Shown here one piece after another: positions 1 to 10,329 of a stretch of DNA of 64,000 nucleotides (its first letter is position 1; each line of letters begins with the position of its first letter). The DNA comes from Effrenium voratum. Lineage: Eukaryota; Sar; Dinophyceae; Suessiales; Symbiodiniaceae. Where the stretch lies: NCBI GenBank assembly GCA_963377175.1, contig CAUJNA010002746.1, positions 122,370-186,369 of the forward strand, given 5' to 3'. The notes under the pieces are model-generated. The model had not been told where the DNA came from, searched no databases, and was given only the letters and a program-made list of their open reading frames with translations. A program made the position numbers and the translations under genes.

Positions 1-3000
1 ACTCTGAATAGCGAGCCACTGGAGAGCTCCCAAGGCAGTGCGGCATGCATTCACCTCAGAGACAGTGAGGGGCCCATCTTGCCGTAGACGGTCTGCAGGA
101 ATCGCTACATCCATCAGGGACTCTACGTAGAAGTCTTGGTTGACTGTTATCATGAACTTGCCGTTCTTGAGATCAACGGTGGTGACATCGGTGCCGGCAT
201 GGCGGTACGTACCAGTCTTGGTCGTGCCCCAAGTGTAGGCTTTGTTGATGGCATCGCAGATGTCCAACCATTCAGCAGAGCCACGATCACCAACTCGATG
301 AAAATCATCTACGTGACCTCCCATGGCTCCGAGAAGACGAGGAAATTGACCAGTGCTGTCCTTTTCACTCTTGGAGAACCAAGCCCAAAGACAGCGCTCA
401 CCAAGGAGTGGCACGGCACCGAGTTTGACCAGGGTCTTGTGAAGGTCCAACCAGAGACCACGTGGAGCTGTAGTCGAGCCATACACATTGCGAAGAGTTC
501 GCATTATGCCCTCCTTTCCCACATGCAAGGCTGACCTGAGCTCTTCCACTCCTGAAGTCCAGATTTCAGCATCCGCTTCCGTTGGTTGCGTCTGCAGGAA
601 CGCTGTCGCCAGATCCAGTCCTTCAATGGGCCATTGATGCGTGGCAGCCATCAAGTACAGCAGGTTGCGACCAATCATTGATTGGACTGGGGCAGCAGTC
701 TTGAAGGTCGGGTCCAGAAGACTCGGATGTTGAAAACCAAGCAGCACAATGCGTGCCTTGGCCTTGCGGCTACCATCAGGAGTGTGAACCGTGTCCGGGT
801 TATTCTTGGAGTCCAGGAGAGCTTCTTGTCGATCTTCAGGAGGTACAGATTTCCAGGTCAGAACCCATCTCGCCTTGAGGATGCGGTTCGTGGAGTAGGC
901 ACGAGAAATCTCTGCATCGTCCAGGCATTTACGGACAGCCTCATTCTTCAGGAAGGAGTTCACCTCCTTGGTCTTGGCTCTCTCGAAGAGTCCACGAAGT
1001 GAAGGTGTGAGCTTCTGCAACTGCACCTCGGAGGAGTTCATCTTTTTTACCAGGAAGGCTGTGGGGTTATACTCCAGGCTCTTGCGCTGCTTGTTGGAGT
1101 CCAATGTCACATCGAAAGTGATGGAGAGGCAGTCCTCGACTTCCTGGAGCGCAGAGTGCAGGTCGAGGCTGTTGACTTCTTGTTGAGCCTCGGATTCAAG
1201 CATCTGAACCCACTTGATATCGTAGTCGATGGTGCGAGCCTTCTTGGGGTCCGGATCATAGTCATTGACATCTTCATCACCATCTTCGGGCACACGACGA
1301 AGACCAGAACTTGAAGAGGGTTCATGGCCAGCTTCAGGAACTTCAGGAGCATCGGGAGCATCGGGCACCGTTGAAAGTCCAGTTGGACTTGTAGTTGACA
1401 GGGATCGCGACGGTCCAATCCCAATGGGAGACGATCGATGCACCCTCCTGTAATCTTCCGGCGCCATAGTGCGCTTGGTGTGTTGTCGTCGGAGAGGAAC
1501 CAGAGTACTGGAATCTGGAGATGGTGGGAGATGACATTCTTCAGGTTCGTTGGCATCCGGTATCTCGTCGGTAATGTCGTGGTACTCCTTACGGGGGAGT
1601 AGGTCTGACAGCGATTTCCATCGTGTAGGGTCCTCCTTGTTGGTGAGGTCCCAGCGAAGATGCTCTGTGGGAGTGACTGGCCGGACAGAGTGCACACTGC
1701 AGCGAAACAGCTTGCCAGACATCAGCACCCAGACAATGTGACGTCTAGGATCGTCCTCCTTCTGGTGAGGCAAGACTTCCATGAAGATCACCCGTCCAGG
1801 TCCTATCCAACCAGGTCTGCCCGACTTGCGAAGACCGCCTCGAGGTCCAGTAAACTGTTCCAAGGGAAGTGATTTCCGCCAGATCTTGACGAGCTCAGTG
1901 GGCTGGAAGGTTCGTAGGGGTTGTCGTGCTTTGGAGTTGCCAAGGCGGGTCAAGATACGCTGAGAGCGAGTTTTTCGGGCAACCTCCTCGGCCTTCTGAC
2001 GAGCCGCCACCAGGTTGGAGTAGGTCATGCGGTCGGAGAGCTGCATGTGGGAGCGGTGATCCTCCTCGGAGATGTTGTAGTCCCGACCAAACGCCCATTG
2101 GTGCGAGGTGAATCCAGAGGTGTACTCAGTACTGTTCAGGGCAGATGCGGCTAGAGCCAAGGTCACCGCAGGGTCTTGATCCAAGGCCTCCAGCTGGATG
2201 GCGCTGGCAGTGTGTTTGATGTCTCGCACGGCATGTTCAACGATACCATGACTCCAAGACTCCTTCTCCGGCGGGAAGGTGTGATCAATGCCAGCGGATC
2301 TACAGAACTCTGTGAAGCGCTCTGCAGTGAAGGACATGCCGTTGTCGGTGATGAGGTGGATCGGCTTCGGGTAGAAGCGCAGCCAGCCTTCAGAAAAGGC
2401 TTTGATCATGTGTTCGGCATTCTCGGTCTTCATGACTAAGAGGTCGTAGGCCTCGAGCAAGGGAATCACGACTCGCAGCCGAGTAGCGAAATCGATGAAC
2501 ACAGCAAACTTGACCTTCTTGAGGAGGCCAGGCGCGGTCCACTCTGCTGTATCCACACCGACAGTTTCCCAGGGTCCATAGAGCTCGTGTGTGGCTGCTG
2601 GTGGGATAGCACCGGAGCTGGTGCCACCAGGTCGAAGAGATTCACATCCCGGGCACTTGTAGTTTTCGGCTGCCCGTAGTTTCCATTGTGGTTGACCTGA
2701 TTCTCGAAGTAGACGAACCAGATTCCGGGACGTAGGATGTCCGGCAGCCTTGTGATAATGAGCCACCTTCGCTTCCCATTTGCAAAGCTCTTCTGGAGAG
2801 GGACCATCACCATCATGAACTACCGGTGGAGCAGCAGGGGGAACAGGAGCAGGTAGAACCGGAGGTCCAGGCACTGGTACGGCAGGGTCACCAGCTGGTG
2901 GTGGATCATCAGCAGGTAGAGCAGCAGGAAAGATGTCCACCTCCTCTTCCAAGTCGTGAAGATTCTTGATGGCCGTTGCACAACGAAGTTGCCGAAGTCC

Positions 3001-3117
3001 AACTTCTTGATCGCGCCAGAAGCGTGCAAAGGAAGTGACCATCTTCCAAGGGTAGTAGGCCGTCTTGGCGGTCTCCTGACCAGCGATTTCACCATGAGGA
3101 TTTGGGCACAGCAGACC
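1..3117 (-). CDS. pol: Copia integrase and reverse transcriptase (partial)
   Basis: This open frame of about 1,039 codons has no stop and leaves the window still open. The zinc-binding part shows HYHKAAGHPT and then CPGC (2648-2760). The catalytic core has D in GVDTAEW (2551-2553), D in LITDNG (2344-2346) and E in SWSHGIVEHAVRDIK (2236-2238), so the last two are separated by 35 residues, the classic D-D-35-E. A proline/serine-rich linker follows from about 1900 to 1150. RT begins with KARWVLTW (about 850) and KARIVLLGFQ (about 730), the first catalytic Asp is in DLATAFLQ (613-615), and the metal-binding box is HVDD (304-315) where YVDD is usual. Integrase inserts the cDNA and RT makes it from element RNA. 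RNase H lies beyond the window. Confidence 0.95.
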
Positions 3118-3785
3118 TTACAGCGGAAGGAATGCCAGAAGGATTCATCGTTGGTCTGAATGCGCCACTTCTTCCTCAAGAACTCACCGGTGGTGGTGCG
3201 CATGTCATAGACACAGCCATCTATCCGGCACGGATTCCAGGGGATGAAGTTGGTGTCCATGTAACTCTTGAGGTCAAGCAGGGTGGATTCTTTCCAGCCC
3301 TCACATTGTACCGGCCATTCCCAGTAGATGAGTACATCAGGGTCAACCTTGAGGCAGTCCTTGATGAAGGCATTGGCCTGCTTGAGCATGCGACGTTCGC
3401 GTCGTCGATAAGGTCTTCAAGAAGATCTCGACGCTCAGGAGTCCGGTAGTTCAACCGATTCCAAGGACACCACTTCGTGCAAGGTAGTGAGAACCAGAGG
3501 CGCCGAGGGCGTCGCCGACGATATTCTTCTCGAAGACGCTGCCAGCTGGCCGGCTTATAGAGATCATATCCTTGTTCAAGATTGACTCGATGAGGTTGAA
3601 GACCTTCTCGATCACAGGCTTCAGATAGCCAGGAATGAGGTGCGCATGCAATTTCCCAGAGTCCGTCACGACCATCCATGACAAACTTCGCAGTCTCGGT
3701 GGTGAGCTGGTTGAGCATGAGGGTGGCCATCAGCATTACCTTCTTGGCCATGTTGTGGGAGACTGGATGAGCCTTCACTGAGACT
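3113..3785 (-). pseudogene. Copia protease-integrase connector with two internal frame breaks
   Basis: Two frames share this stretch. Positions 3412-3785 encode a segment with LWFSLPCTKWCPWNRLNYRT. Positions 3113-3411 continue with a lysine-rich helix, a segment that includes CEGWKESTLLDLKSYM, and a pair of cysteines. The changeover is near 3408 and the next one near 3110, where the downstream frame meets a stop at 3118-3120. This connector has no named domain that I recognise. It belongs to the polyprotein because it joins the flanking protease and integrase frames without other gaps. Confidence 0.65.
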
Positions 3786-4825
3786 CCTCCTCCAGCTCCT
3801 GGCCGACCGCGTCCCAGCTTGTCGGTGTGCTGCTGACGGATGGTTGTGCTTGAGGTTGAGGTTTGGAGACCTTCTTGGTCGGGTAGCCCTTGGAGACCAG
3901 GGACTGGCCGATGACCGCCTCGATGGAGGAGTGCAGAGCTTCCTCGGCCTCGATCTTCTTGAACATCGCCCGGCAGATGTCGGCCGTGGGAATGTGACCA
4001 TTCATCAGGGGCTGCAGCTCGTTGAGCATCCTCAGCACCATGCCGGGGTTCTCGGAGTTGCCATGTGACCCTTTTCGAGGGATGTACTCCAGACGCACTT
4101 GACATACGGCACAATCGATCCATTGAGCGTGTGGGTTGGCCTGAGCTCGAGCAGGGAGATGCTTGCCGTAGCATGGCCATTGAGCCATCTGTGCACGGGG
4201 GTCTCGAAGGTCGATCCCATTCTTGCGACTCGGATCCAAAGGTCGGGCCGGACTGCGGCTCGGAGTACTCTTCTTGATGTGACCAATCAACTCCTCGGCT
4301 TCGGCGGTCGTCACGGTTGGAGTCGAAGGCTGAGCCATCAGCGCCGAACTGAGGAGTTCTCGAATTGCAAGGGGTACTGTTACCACCAGACATTGAGCAA
4401 CTGGCAGCTGACGGGTCATGAAATGGTTGGTCATTTCGAAGAGCAACGATGCGGCATGCAGAGTTCGGAGTCTTTCACAAGATTGTTCAACCCGTACCTC
4501 ATCAGGAACGATATGATCCACGGTCATGTCATAATACTCAACCGCATGGAATTCCAGTTGATGGATGGTTTCCACTTCAGGGGGTGCTTGATGGAGTACA
4601 CGGATTTCCGGATGGCCTTGATCATTACCACATCCCCTAGTCAAGTAATGGACGAGGTCCAAGACATAGTGGCCCTTCTTGGTGGTCCGAAGTTGATATG
4701 GTTCTGGATGAGGGTCATGAGCATCCATAGCCAGTCCCGTGGAAAAGTCAATGATCATCGCTGAGGGGTCCTTTGCCAAGTGATCCATGCCCAGAAGTAA
4801 GGGGACCAAGCTGGTTTTGTCGAAC
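3786..4825 (-). pseudogene. Copia protease C-terminal part and linker
   Basis: This frame continues the protease with the segment SLVPLLLGMDHLAKD, whose hydrophobic LLLGMD core matches the retropepsin flap/C-terminal region. About 270 further codons have no recognised domain and include a Q/P/S-rich end. The frame runs into a TGA just before 3780, while the sensible continuation (methionine/leucine-rich, MAKKVMLMATLMLNQL) is in the adjacent frame. This is the third of five same-direction shifts. The linker between protease and integrase is long in many dinoflagellate copia elements, so its size is not odd. Confidence 0.75.
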
Positions 4826-5696
4826 TGGGGATGATGAAGATGGAGAAGCTCTGGGGTTGTCCTGAACTGGTAGATGTGATAGTGACACGATATAGAGCCT
4901 TACCCCACTTACCATTGCCAAAGCGAAAGCACGGCCGCATGTACTTTTCAATCTGGATGGAAGCTGCCTTGTCCAAGGCCAAAACTGACTTGATCAGTCC
5001 CTTGACTGATTCCTCAGGGCCAGCTGACGCGGTGGCTCCACAATCGATCAGAGCTTCACCATCTTGAATATGCGGGGTGTTGCCGTTGGTAGGCAGGTCG
5101 GAGTGACTGTTGAAGAATTCCAGGCCGTGGGCATAGTACTCCGTGTTGTACATGTTCACAGGTGGACGGCCAATAGGCGATCCCTTGGGGGTTCCTTTGG
5201 AGCCTTTCCAAGCAGCCTGAAGATCTATCCAGTTGGCGAACTTGCCCTTGCGCCCCTTCGACTTGCTCTTGCCCTTGCCCTTGCCGATGAAGTAGTCGTC
5301 GTGGTACGTCGCGAAGTCGTCGACGTAGTGCATGAAGCGACCCTTAGGGCGATTCTTGGCACCCGGATGGGACCGATCTGGGCAGTCCCGAGCGAAGTGT
5401 TGACCTCCGCATCGAAAGCACCCGGTGTCTGAGGAAGACATCGGTTTCTGATGGCCAAAGCCACGATCTCGTCGAAGAGCAGCTGTAGCTCGCTGAGCTT
5501 CAGTCCATGTACGCTGGGCCTCCATGGCGAGGTTTTCCGCCATGCGCTCAGCGGCTTGAGCTTCCTGTAGTTGAGGATCAGCAGGATCATCACCTTGAAG
5601 TTGATGGGCTTGAGCTTCAGAAGGTTCAGGTTCTTCAGGGATGTCGCCGTACCCGTAGTACTGGTCATAGTTAGGGTCCGTCCAGGAGTCCCATCG
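4826..5696 (-). pseudogene. Copia nucleocapsid zinc knuckle and protease N-terminal half
   Basis: The segment carries the zinc knuckle CFRCGGQHFARDC at 5382-5420, spaced C-x2-C-x3-H-x4-C, one residue shorter than the usual C-x2-C-x4-H-x4-C. A Lys/Gly-rich basic tract (GKGKGKSKSKGRKGK) follows and probably binds RNA. Downstream is the protease active site LIDCGATAS near 5028-5054, where the usual D-[TS]-G is D-C-G. In a working element this protease would cleave gag-pol inside the particle. The frame is broken on both sides (near 5697 and near 4826), each time as if one base were missing. The zinc knuckle followed by a D-x-G protease leaves little doubt about identity. Confidence 0.85.
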
Positions 5697-6634
5697 GTCT
5701 CCGCGGCGTAGTCTTGAAGCCACCAATCGGACTCCTCCATGGGGGACTCAATCATGTTTTGGTAGTGCCAGGAAGGACGAGGTTGGGATTGATGTGATAC
5801 TCCCGGTCTACCTAGAAGCTGTTCGTCCCACATGGTCTGGAGAGCCTTGACGATGACCTCAAACTCCAGGGATCCACGAGTAGCAGAAACGATGTCACGC
5901 TTCTCGTCAGCATTTAGTCCCGCCGCCTGTAGCAGTCGAAACCCACGAAGTACTCCAAGCACAAAAGAATCTGCCAAGGAGAATCCAGGGTCATCCGGAC
6001 CAACTGCGGCAGAATGCCGACTTGGTGTGGATCTCGGTGGAGGTCGAAGAGGGGAGCCAACTGATCCATCGGTGTCACCAGCCGCAGGTCTGGGTGTAGG
6101 TGAGGGAGAAGGTCGAGCACGGTCTCCGCGATCATCATCATCATCAGGATCAGGTTGATCCTCACCCAGCTCCGCCTCGTCGGTGACATACTCCTCGGGA
6201 AGGTCGAAGTCCTTCTCGTGCTGTTCGATGCCCATCTTATCATCCTTAAGGCGTTCCAGCGCCTCGATGAATTCGCTGTAGCCGAGTGCTTCCCGTACGA
6301 GGAAAGCATGCATTGCTTCTCCATGTTGGCGACGAAATGCAAAATACTGCTGGCAAATTGCTGCAGCATTCGGGAGGCTTTGCCTGACCAGCGGACTGCT
6401 GGCCAAACGCTGTAGGTAGAGCTTAGTGCCGCCAACGTGATCAAAATCCGCATTGCGCCATGACATAGCCAGAAGCCTCGCAGGGCCAGACAACCGACTC
6501 ACCAGTTTGGTGGCGCAATACCTCCGTTTATGATATGGCGTGCTGCGAACGAACCATGACACTTCTCGAGTGTAGCGTCTCCAGGAGCGAGCAGAGCCAT
6601 CCCAGGTGGGCACATGATGTTCCTTCTCAGCCAT
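5697..6634 (-). pseudogene. gag: Copia gag (capsid-like) part of the polyprotein
   Basis: About 312 codons are open from the methionine at 6632-6634, the first ATG after the presumed leader. The protein begins MAEKEHHVPTWDGSARSW, a lysine/tryptophan-rich start typical of copia gag, and has an all-helix-like region to about residue 150. A low-complexity acidic stretch with five aspartates follows, then a proline/serine/arginine linker and a second helical region. In the retrotransposon this protein would form the cytoplasmic virus-like particle. The frame is lost near 5697: the natural continuation, a Tyr/Gly-rich segment before the zinc knuckle, lies in the next frame, as if one base were missing. 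Family assignment rests on position before protease and integrase. Confidence 0.8.
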
Positions 6635-6800
6635 GGCTTGAATAGAAAACTGTAAAGCAAGGTCCAGGTCGTCTCACCTGTAAGTGCAGAAAATAAAGGA
6701 GCGCCGCCAAAAACTTGAAGACCAAGCAGCAGCAATGAAGCAGGGGAACTTCAGGAGATCAAGATTCTTTGAGAATCGGCTCAACTGAAGAGGTCCAGGC

Positions 6801-6819
6801 TCGTAGCGCTCCGCTACCA
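6801..6819 (-). other. Primer-binding site candidate (initiator tRNA-Met type)
   Basis: On the minus strand the leader begins TTGGTAGCGGAGCGCTACGA. TGGTAGCGGAG resembles the complement of the 3' end of eukaryotic initiator tRNA-Met (TGGTAGCAGAG in many species), which primes Ty1/copia reverse transcription. The bases just upstream end in CA (6822-6821), the expected 3' end of an LTR, with one T between. A perfect 9-bp inverted repeat (6809-6817 with 6822-6830) straddles the LTR/PBS junction. The outer end of the LTR was not located. Confidence 0.6.
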
Positions 6820-6820
6820 A

Positions 6821-8170
6821 TGTAGCGGAGGCACAGGGTTCAGTGTTGGGCTCACGGGGGATCAATGTGCAACACAATGTCCACGAAGGCAAGGCGCTCA
6901 GCGCACCTGTTTCAGCTGTCGGACGGCCGTCAGTCACTATGGCTGGAAGCCAGACCTCCCGGTCTGAATAGGACAAAAAGGGGGCCCCCTATGCATGAGC
7001 CGATATGGCACACCACAGGATGACTCACCTGACATGTTGTTCAGGAAGCTGCAGAATGACCACAGCCCACATTTGGGAGTGTGCTTCTTTCCTTTTAGTT
7101 GATTTCAACAGCAAACCAACAAATGACGCCGGCCATTTTTGGCACCTAGATGGGTATGGGTATGTGCCCAAGGGGGCGGTCAAACTGGTGGCTTTCCTTT
7201 ACATGAGGTATATATTTTTTGGCCTCTGTGGACATCAAACTTCGGTGGGGATTCACGCCCGCCACTCAAATGAGATGAAGCCCCCTATCGAGATCCATAG
7301 GCCCATGCATTTCTCACCTTGACATGAGCACCTAAACACCCATTGACCATTTTGTGGGCTGGTGAGCACTCTAAGCAGACCGAGAGTCAATGGGTTTTGG
7401 GCACTGCTGACATGGAGTTTATGTCCAACTATTTGTGAGGGTGTTCCGAGCAGTACAATGCATGCCATCAAAAGACTGGGCTGTTCAAAGGCAATTCACA
7501 ACGCTTCCCTTGCGATACGAAAGGCGTCCCCTTTGTAGTGTTTTTTTTCCAGTGGGGATGATGGATTGAGATTGGCCAACACTTCATTTTGAACAGCTCA
7601 GGTACTCAAAACCCGGGTAGAAGCTCAATGAGGATCCCGGAATGAACATGGTTTCACAGCAAGTGATTTTGAGGGGGCAACCCTTCTTACTTGTGCGTAC
7701 AGGGTTCTTGGAATGCAGCCTTGAAGCAACGAGGCATGGAGAAGCAGTTTCTGGTTCCCTTATGGAGAAGGGCTCCGCTTTGATGTTTTATCCACTTAGG
7801 TTCGAGAGCTTCGAGACGGAGCTCCGGGAGGTGCCGGGCTTTGGCTTTTTGGTTCGGCGAAGCAAAGAACCCAAGTCTTGGAAGGGAAGTCTTGGATCGA
7901 TCTTCGACTTGGAACGCTCAAGTAGCACATTTGCATCCGGCCAAGAAGCACTCAGCGAGTTGAACAACTTTGTCCACGCGTTTTCTTGGGGTCACTTGTT
8001 TTTGAGGGGGTCAAGGCTCAGGAAGGCTTTAAAGTTGGTGGTTTGGGTTGGTGGTTTGGGGAAGGACAACTTTTGGCTCTTGTACGGGAACCGAAACCAG
8101 CCTTGACCGGAAAAAATAAGAGAAGAAAAGAAGACCAATCCACGACTCCAAACCGAGAGGGAAGCACCAG
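6821..8170. other. 5' LTR (outer end undefined) and non-coding DNA
   Basis: The copia 5' LTR should start at 6821 and extend to higher coordinates, but without the 3' LTR its outer TG cannot be fixed. A small palindrome (CAGACC/GGTCTG) lies at 6951-6966. A 154-codon open frame at 7642-8106 has no recognisable motif. Its 3' part overlaps a family-1-like repeat (about 7996-8105, starting near TTTTTGAGGGGGTC), so I do not call it a gene. Confidence 0.4.
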
Positions 8171-8281
8171 GCCCCCAAGTTGCGGCTCGAACCCCGGACA
8201 CCCGGCGAGGCCCTCATCAATGCGGCCACCCGGGCGCAAGAACTGGGCCTCCCGGGAGCGCGCTTCCCGCCCGGGACCTGA
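8171..8281 (+). CDS. Candidate terminal exon, 36 residues
   Basis: An AG acceptor (caccag) is followed by a GC-rich frame encoding APKLRLEPRTPGEALINAAT and then RAQELGLPGARFPPGT, ending at TGA. The composition, with a helical stretch full of Ala/Leu/Arg/Glu and no low complexity, is far more protein-like than the other frames, and GC content jumps against the flanks. It could be the last exon of an upstream gene. Alternatively a donor was missed and the stop is intronic. The product is unknown. Confidence 0.4.
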   Translation, partial: APKLRLEPRTPGEALINAATRAQELGLPGARFPPGT

Positions 8282-8313
8282 CTGGAGAAGCACGGGTTTC
8301 CAATTTTTACGGG

Positions 8314-8400
8314 GTATCGTTTTTTTTTGGGGCCCGCTCGTCTTCTTGAGGTGGGTTTAAAGGGAAACCAAGAAGGGAACCATTCAATTGGGGGTCTCTC
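8314..8400 (+). repeat. Family-1 introner-like repeat
   Basis: It contains the hairpin GGTTTAAAGGGAAACC (8354-8369), in which GGTTT pairs with AAACC around AAAGGG. A T-rich left part (from GTATCGTTTTTTTTT) and a right part with GGGGGTCTCTC complete it. This is one of the cleanest copies of the core. Confidence 0.6.
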
Positions 8401-9189
8401 ATGTAGAGAGCATCCCGTCTGGTTGCAGATGTCAAAATGGGGATTGGGCCCTCCAAAATGGCTGGACTGGAAGGTAGGCGCAGCTTGCCATGCAAGATCA
8501 GGTGTTCTCTTTTGGTTTCAGCATGGCGCACATGGCATCGTGATAGAGAATCCTTTCAACCCAAGATTTATTTTTGAGGGGGTTGCCGAGGTAGGGTAGT
8601 CACCGACTATAGACGCACTCATTGTGAGCAACTGTTGTGACTTGTTCCAGCCATGCAACCTCCACAAACAGTTTTGACCATGTAAGGTTCACACGCACAA
8701 TATTTTTTTATTCAAAACAGCAGACTCACCGCTATTCCCATGTCCTTTGCGGGAACAGGGTATTTTGACTGTGGCTGTGCATTCCATGTGCTTTGTCTGA
8801 GGTTGCAACAGTGGATTGCCTGGCGCTCAGAGGGAGGTGGTTTTGTATTTTGCCTTGCCTCTGCACCCGCTTGAATCGCAATGGACTTGCCTTTTCTGGC
8901 ACTTTTTAGCATTTCACGATGGTCAGCGTTCCCCCACTCTTCCAGGGACTGCCCAACTGGCATTTGAACAAATCAGATGTCGACGTTAGAGGCAAACCTA
9001 ATTGAAACGCTTCGCGTTGCCCGCCTCTGTCAGAATGCTTTTGGCTGTCTTTGAGGTTCTGTGTTTTGGTTTGCCTTTGCTTGAATGAGTGATTCGGCAC
9101 CGAAAATGTGCGGGCTAGATGGGACAAGAGCCGCAGTCAGAGAGGAGCGACAGAAGGGCAGTGACTGGGGCCAAGCAAAGCCTGAGGGG
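8401..9189. other. No gene recognised
   Basis: Only short open frames are present, without splice-site context or motifs. Nothing repeated was noticed. Confidence 0.3.
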
Positions 9190-9375
9190 ATATGTAAGGA
9201 ATTTGACCGGTTTCTAGGGACATGTGTTTAGAGGAGATTTGACTGAATTTGACTGGTTTCGGGGAATGTGGCTTGACTGGAGTTGGGCCGGTTTTCGAGG
9301 GGGTTTGAATGCTTTCCAGAGAGCGGGGGAACTTGACCGGTTTCTGAGGGTTTGCCGGAGTTGGACTGGTTTGCA
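9190..9375. repeat. Dispersed TTGAC[CT]GGTTT repeats
   Basis: Around eight imperfect copies of the word TTGAC[CT]GGTTT and its variants occur in about 185 bp at irregular spacing. This is a degenerate minisatellite with no coding signal. A run of 13 G begins close by, at about 9415. Confidence 0.5.
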
Positions 9376-9575
9376 CGACTCCTAGGCAAAAATCTTTTTG
9401 GGAAAAAGTGGTGTGGGGGGGGGGGGGGAGCTGGGCACGGCTGGGCTCCAGGCTCACTTCTGAAAAGGTCTTACCGTTTTCCTTTCGTGGGCGCCGAGGC
9501 GAAAATCATGCCCTGCTTCTCAATAAATGCAATGGGCACGCGTGGCTCACCCCCAATCTACCTGTCATTCCGCAG

Positions 9576-9703
9576 GGAATCTCCTGCCCTCATCCCGGCT
9601 CATCCTCGGCCTTCCAGCTCCTGTGCTTGGCTTTTGCTTCTTTTCTCCTTGGGCTGGTTGTCACTGTCCTCTTCTTCAGCGAGGCTCTGCTCTTTCCAGC
9701 GTG
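9576..9703 (+). CDS. Candidate exon encoding a hydrophobic segment
   Basis: After an acceptor in CATTCCGCAG, the frame encodes a short Ser/Pro stretch and then a run dominated by Leu, Ala, Phe and Val (from AFQLLCLAFASFLLGLVV into TVLFFSEALLF), about 28 residues and long enough for a membrane span. The donor would be GTAGGTGG at 9704, leaving codon phase 2. The other two frames are less hydrophobic. T/C-rich DNA often translates to hydrophobic residues, so the membrane reading is an inference. Confidence 0.3.
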
Positions 9704-10108
9704 GTAGGTGGTCTCAAACTCTTTTGAGAAACCCCGGCCGTCCTGTGCTGGACACTGCTTCCTGCCTGGCCTTGTGCCCTCGGCTTACCTCCGTGGCATG
9801 AACAGCCGTCGCCCTGGGTGGGACTATGCTTGTACAGGTGCCGAAAAGTGTGCAGCAGCATGAATCCTTGTTTTGTAAAGCAGGTGGTTCTTGCGTGTAC
9901 GGTTGGGTGAAAGGCGATGGCACAGCCTCCTTTTTGATCTGCTTAGCTTCACAAGGGGAATGCTGCCACTCTACGTTCACACCACTAAACCAGCAGTCAA
10001 ACTAAGAAGGTTGTCGCTTCTCCTGCTACTACAGTTAGAGCTCTCAGGTCCTATTCTACCTTTCAAAGGATTGGCTTTCAACAAATCATCACACTGGTGT
10101 ACCCAAGA
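9704..10108. other. Non-coding, presumed intron
   Basis: No convincing coding frame or repeat was found. A family-1 repeat follows directly. Confidence 0.3.
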
Positions 10109-10190
10109 GTCTGTCTTTTTTTGAGGGTGCGTTTTCGGATTTTAAGGGAAAGCCAAAGGGCCACACGCATTTTGTTGGGGAAGGCCCCGG
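10109..10190 (+). repeat. Family-1 introner-like repeat
   Basis: The left end GTCTGTCTTTTTTTGAGGGTG matches the family terminus. The core GGATTTTAAGGGAAAGCC lies at 10137-10154, and the right part has TTTTGTTGGGGAAGGCCCC. The stem is imperfect but keeps the AAGGGAAA loop side. Confidence 0.6.
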
Positions 10191-10266
10191 GATAACTCAT
10201 GGTAGCAGTGCTCGTCATACAAGAAAAGGGCTCCCCACGAAAGACAGCCCGTTTGTTCCGCCCAGT

Positions 10267-10327
10267 CGCGGACAGGATCGGCGCCTGGGTGGGGAGCTGA
10301 AAGCAGTGCAGGACCCTCGCGGCCAGT
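10267..10327 (+). CDS. Exon module copy 1: R-R-L-G-G-E type
   Basis: The frame reads SRGQDRRLGGELKAVQDPRG. It aligns with the modules at 16.9, 24.5 and 38.0 kb (QDWVERRIGGEVE, QDWIEARIGGEVE, QEWIERRLGGELE) if three residues (W-I/V-E) are missing, which would be an in-frame 9-bp deletion. An AG lies at the Q/D codons and a possible donor GTGCGG lies shortly after. The function is unknown. The similarity between copies is the main evidence that this is coding or descended from coding sequence. Confidence 0.4.
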
Positions 10328-10329
10328 GC

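Larger units (their letters stand above)
1..6820 (-). mobile_element. Ty1/copia LTR retrotransposon, cut by the left window edge
   Basis: Reading leftwards, the minus strand encodes gag, a CCHC-like zinc knuckle, an aspartic protease, an H2C2 zinc-binding region, a D-D-35-E integrase and a copia-type reverse transcriptase. Protease-integrase-RT order is diagnostic of Ty1/copia rather than gypsy. The element leaves the window inside RT, so RNase H, the polypurine tract and the 3' LTR are not visible. A primer-binding site lies at 6801-6819 and the 5' LTR must begin just beyond it. About 3.1 kb of the integrase-RT frame is open without a stop. The upstream part needs five one-base frame corrections, so this copy is unlikely to be autonomous unless those are sequencing errors. 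It sits on the strand opposite to the candidate host exons. Confidence 0.95.

Noticed and set aside
4..6415. Plus-strand open frames inside the copia element
   Set aside because: They are antisense shadows of the polyprotein with no motifs. The minus-strand protein explains the codon pattern.
7642..8106. 154-codon open frame as a gene
   Set aside because: It has no motif or splice context, and its second half overlaps a family-1-like repeat.
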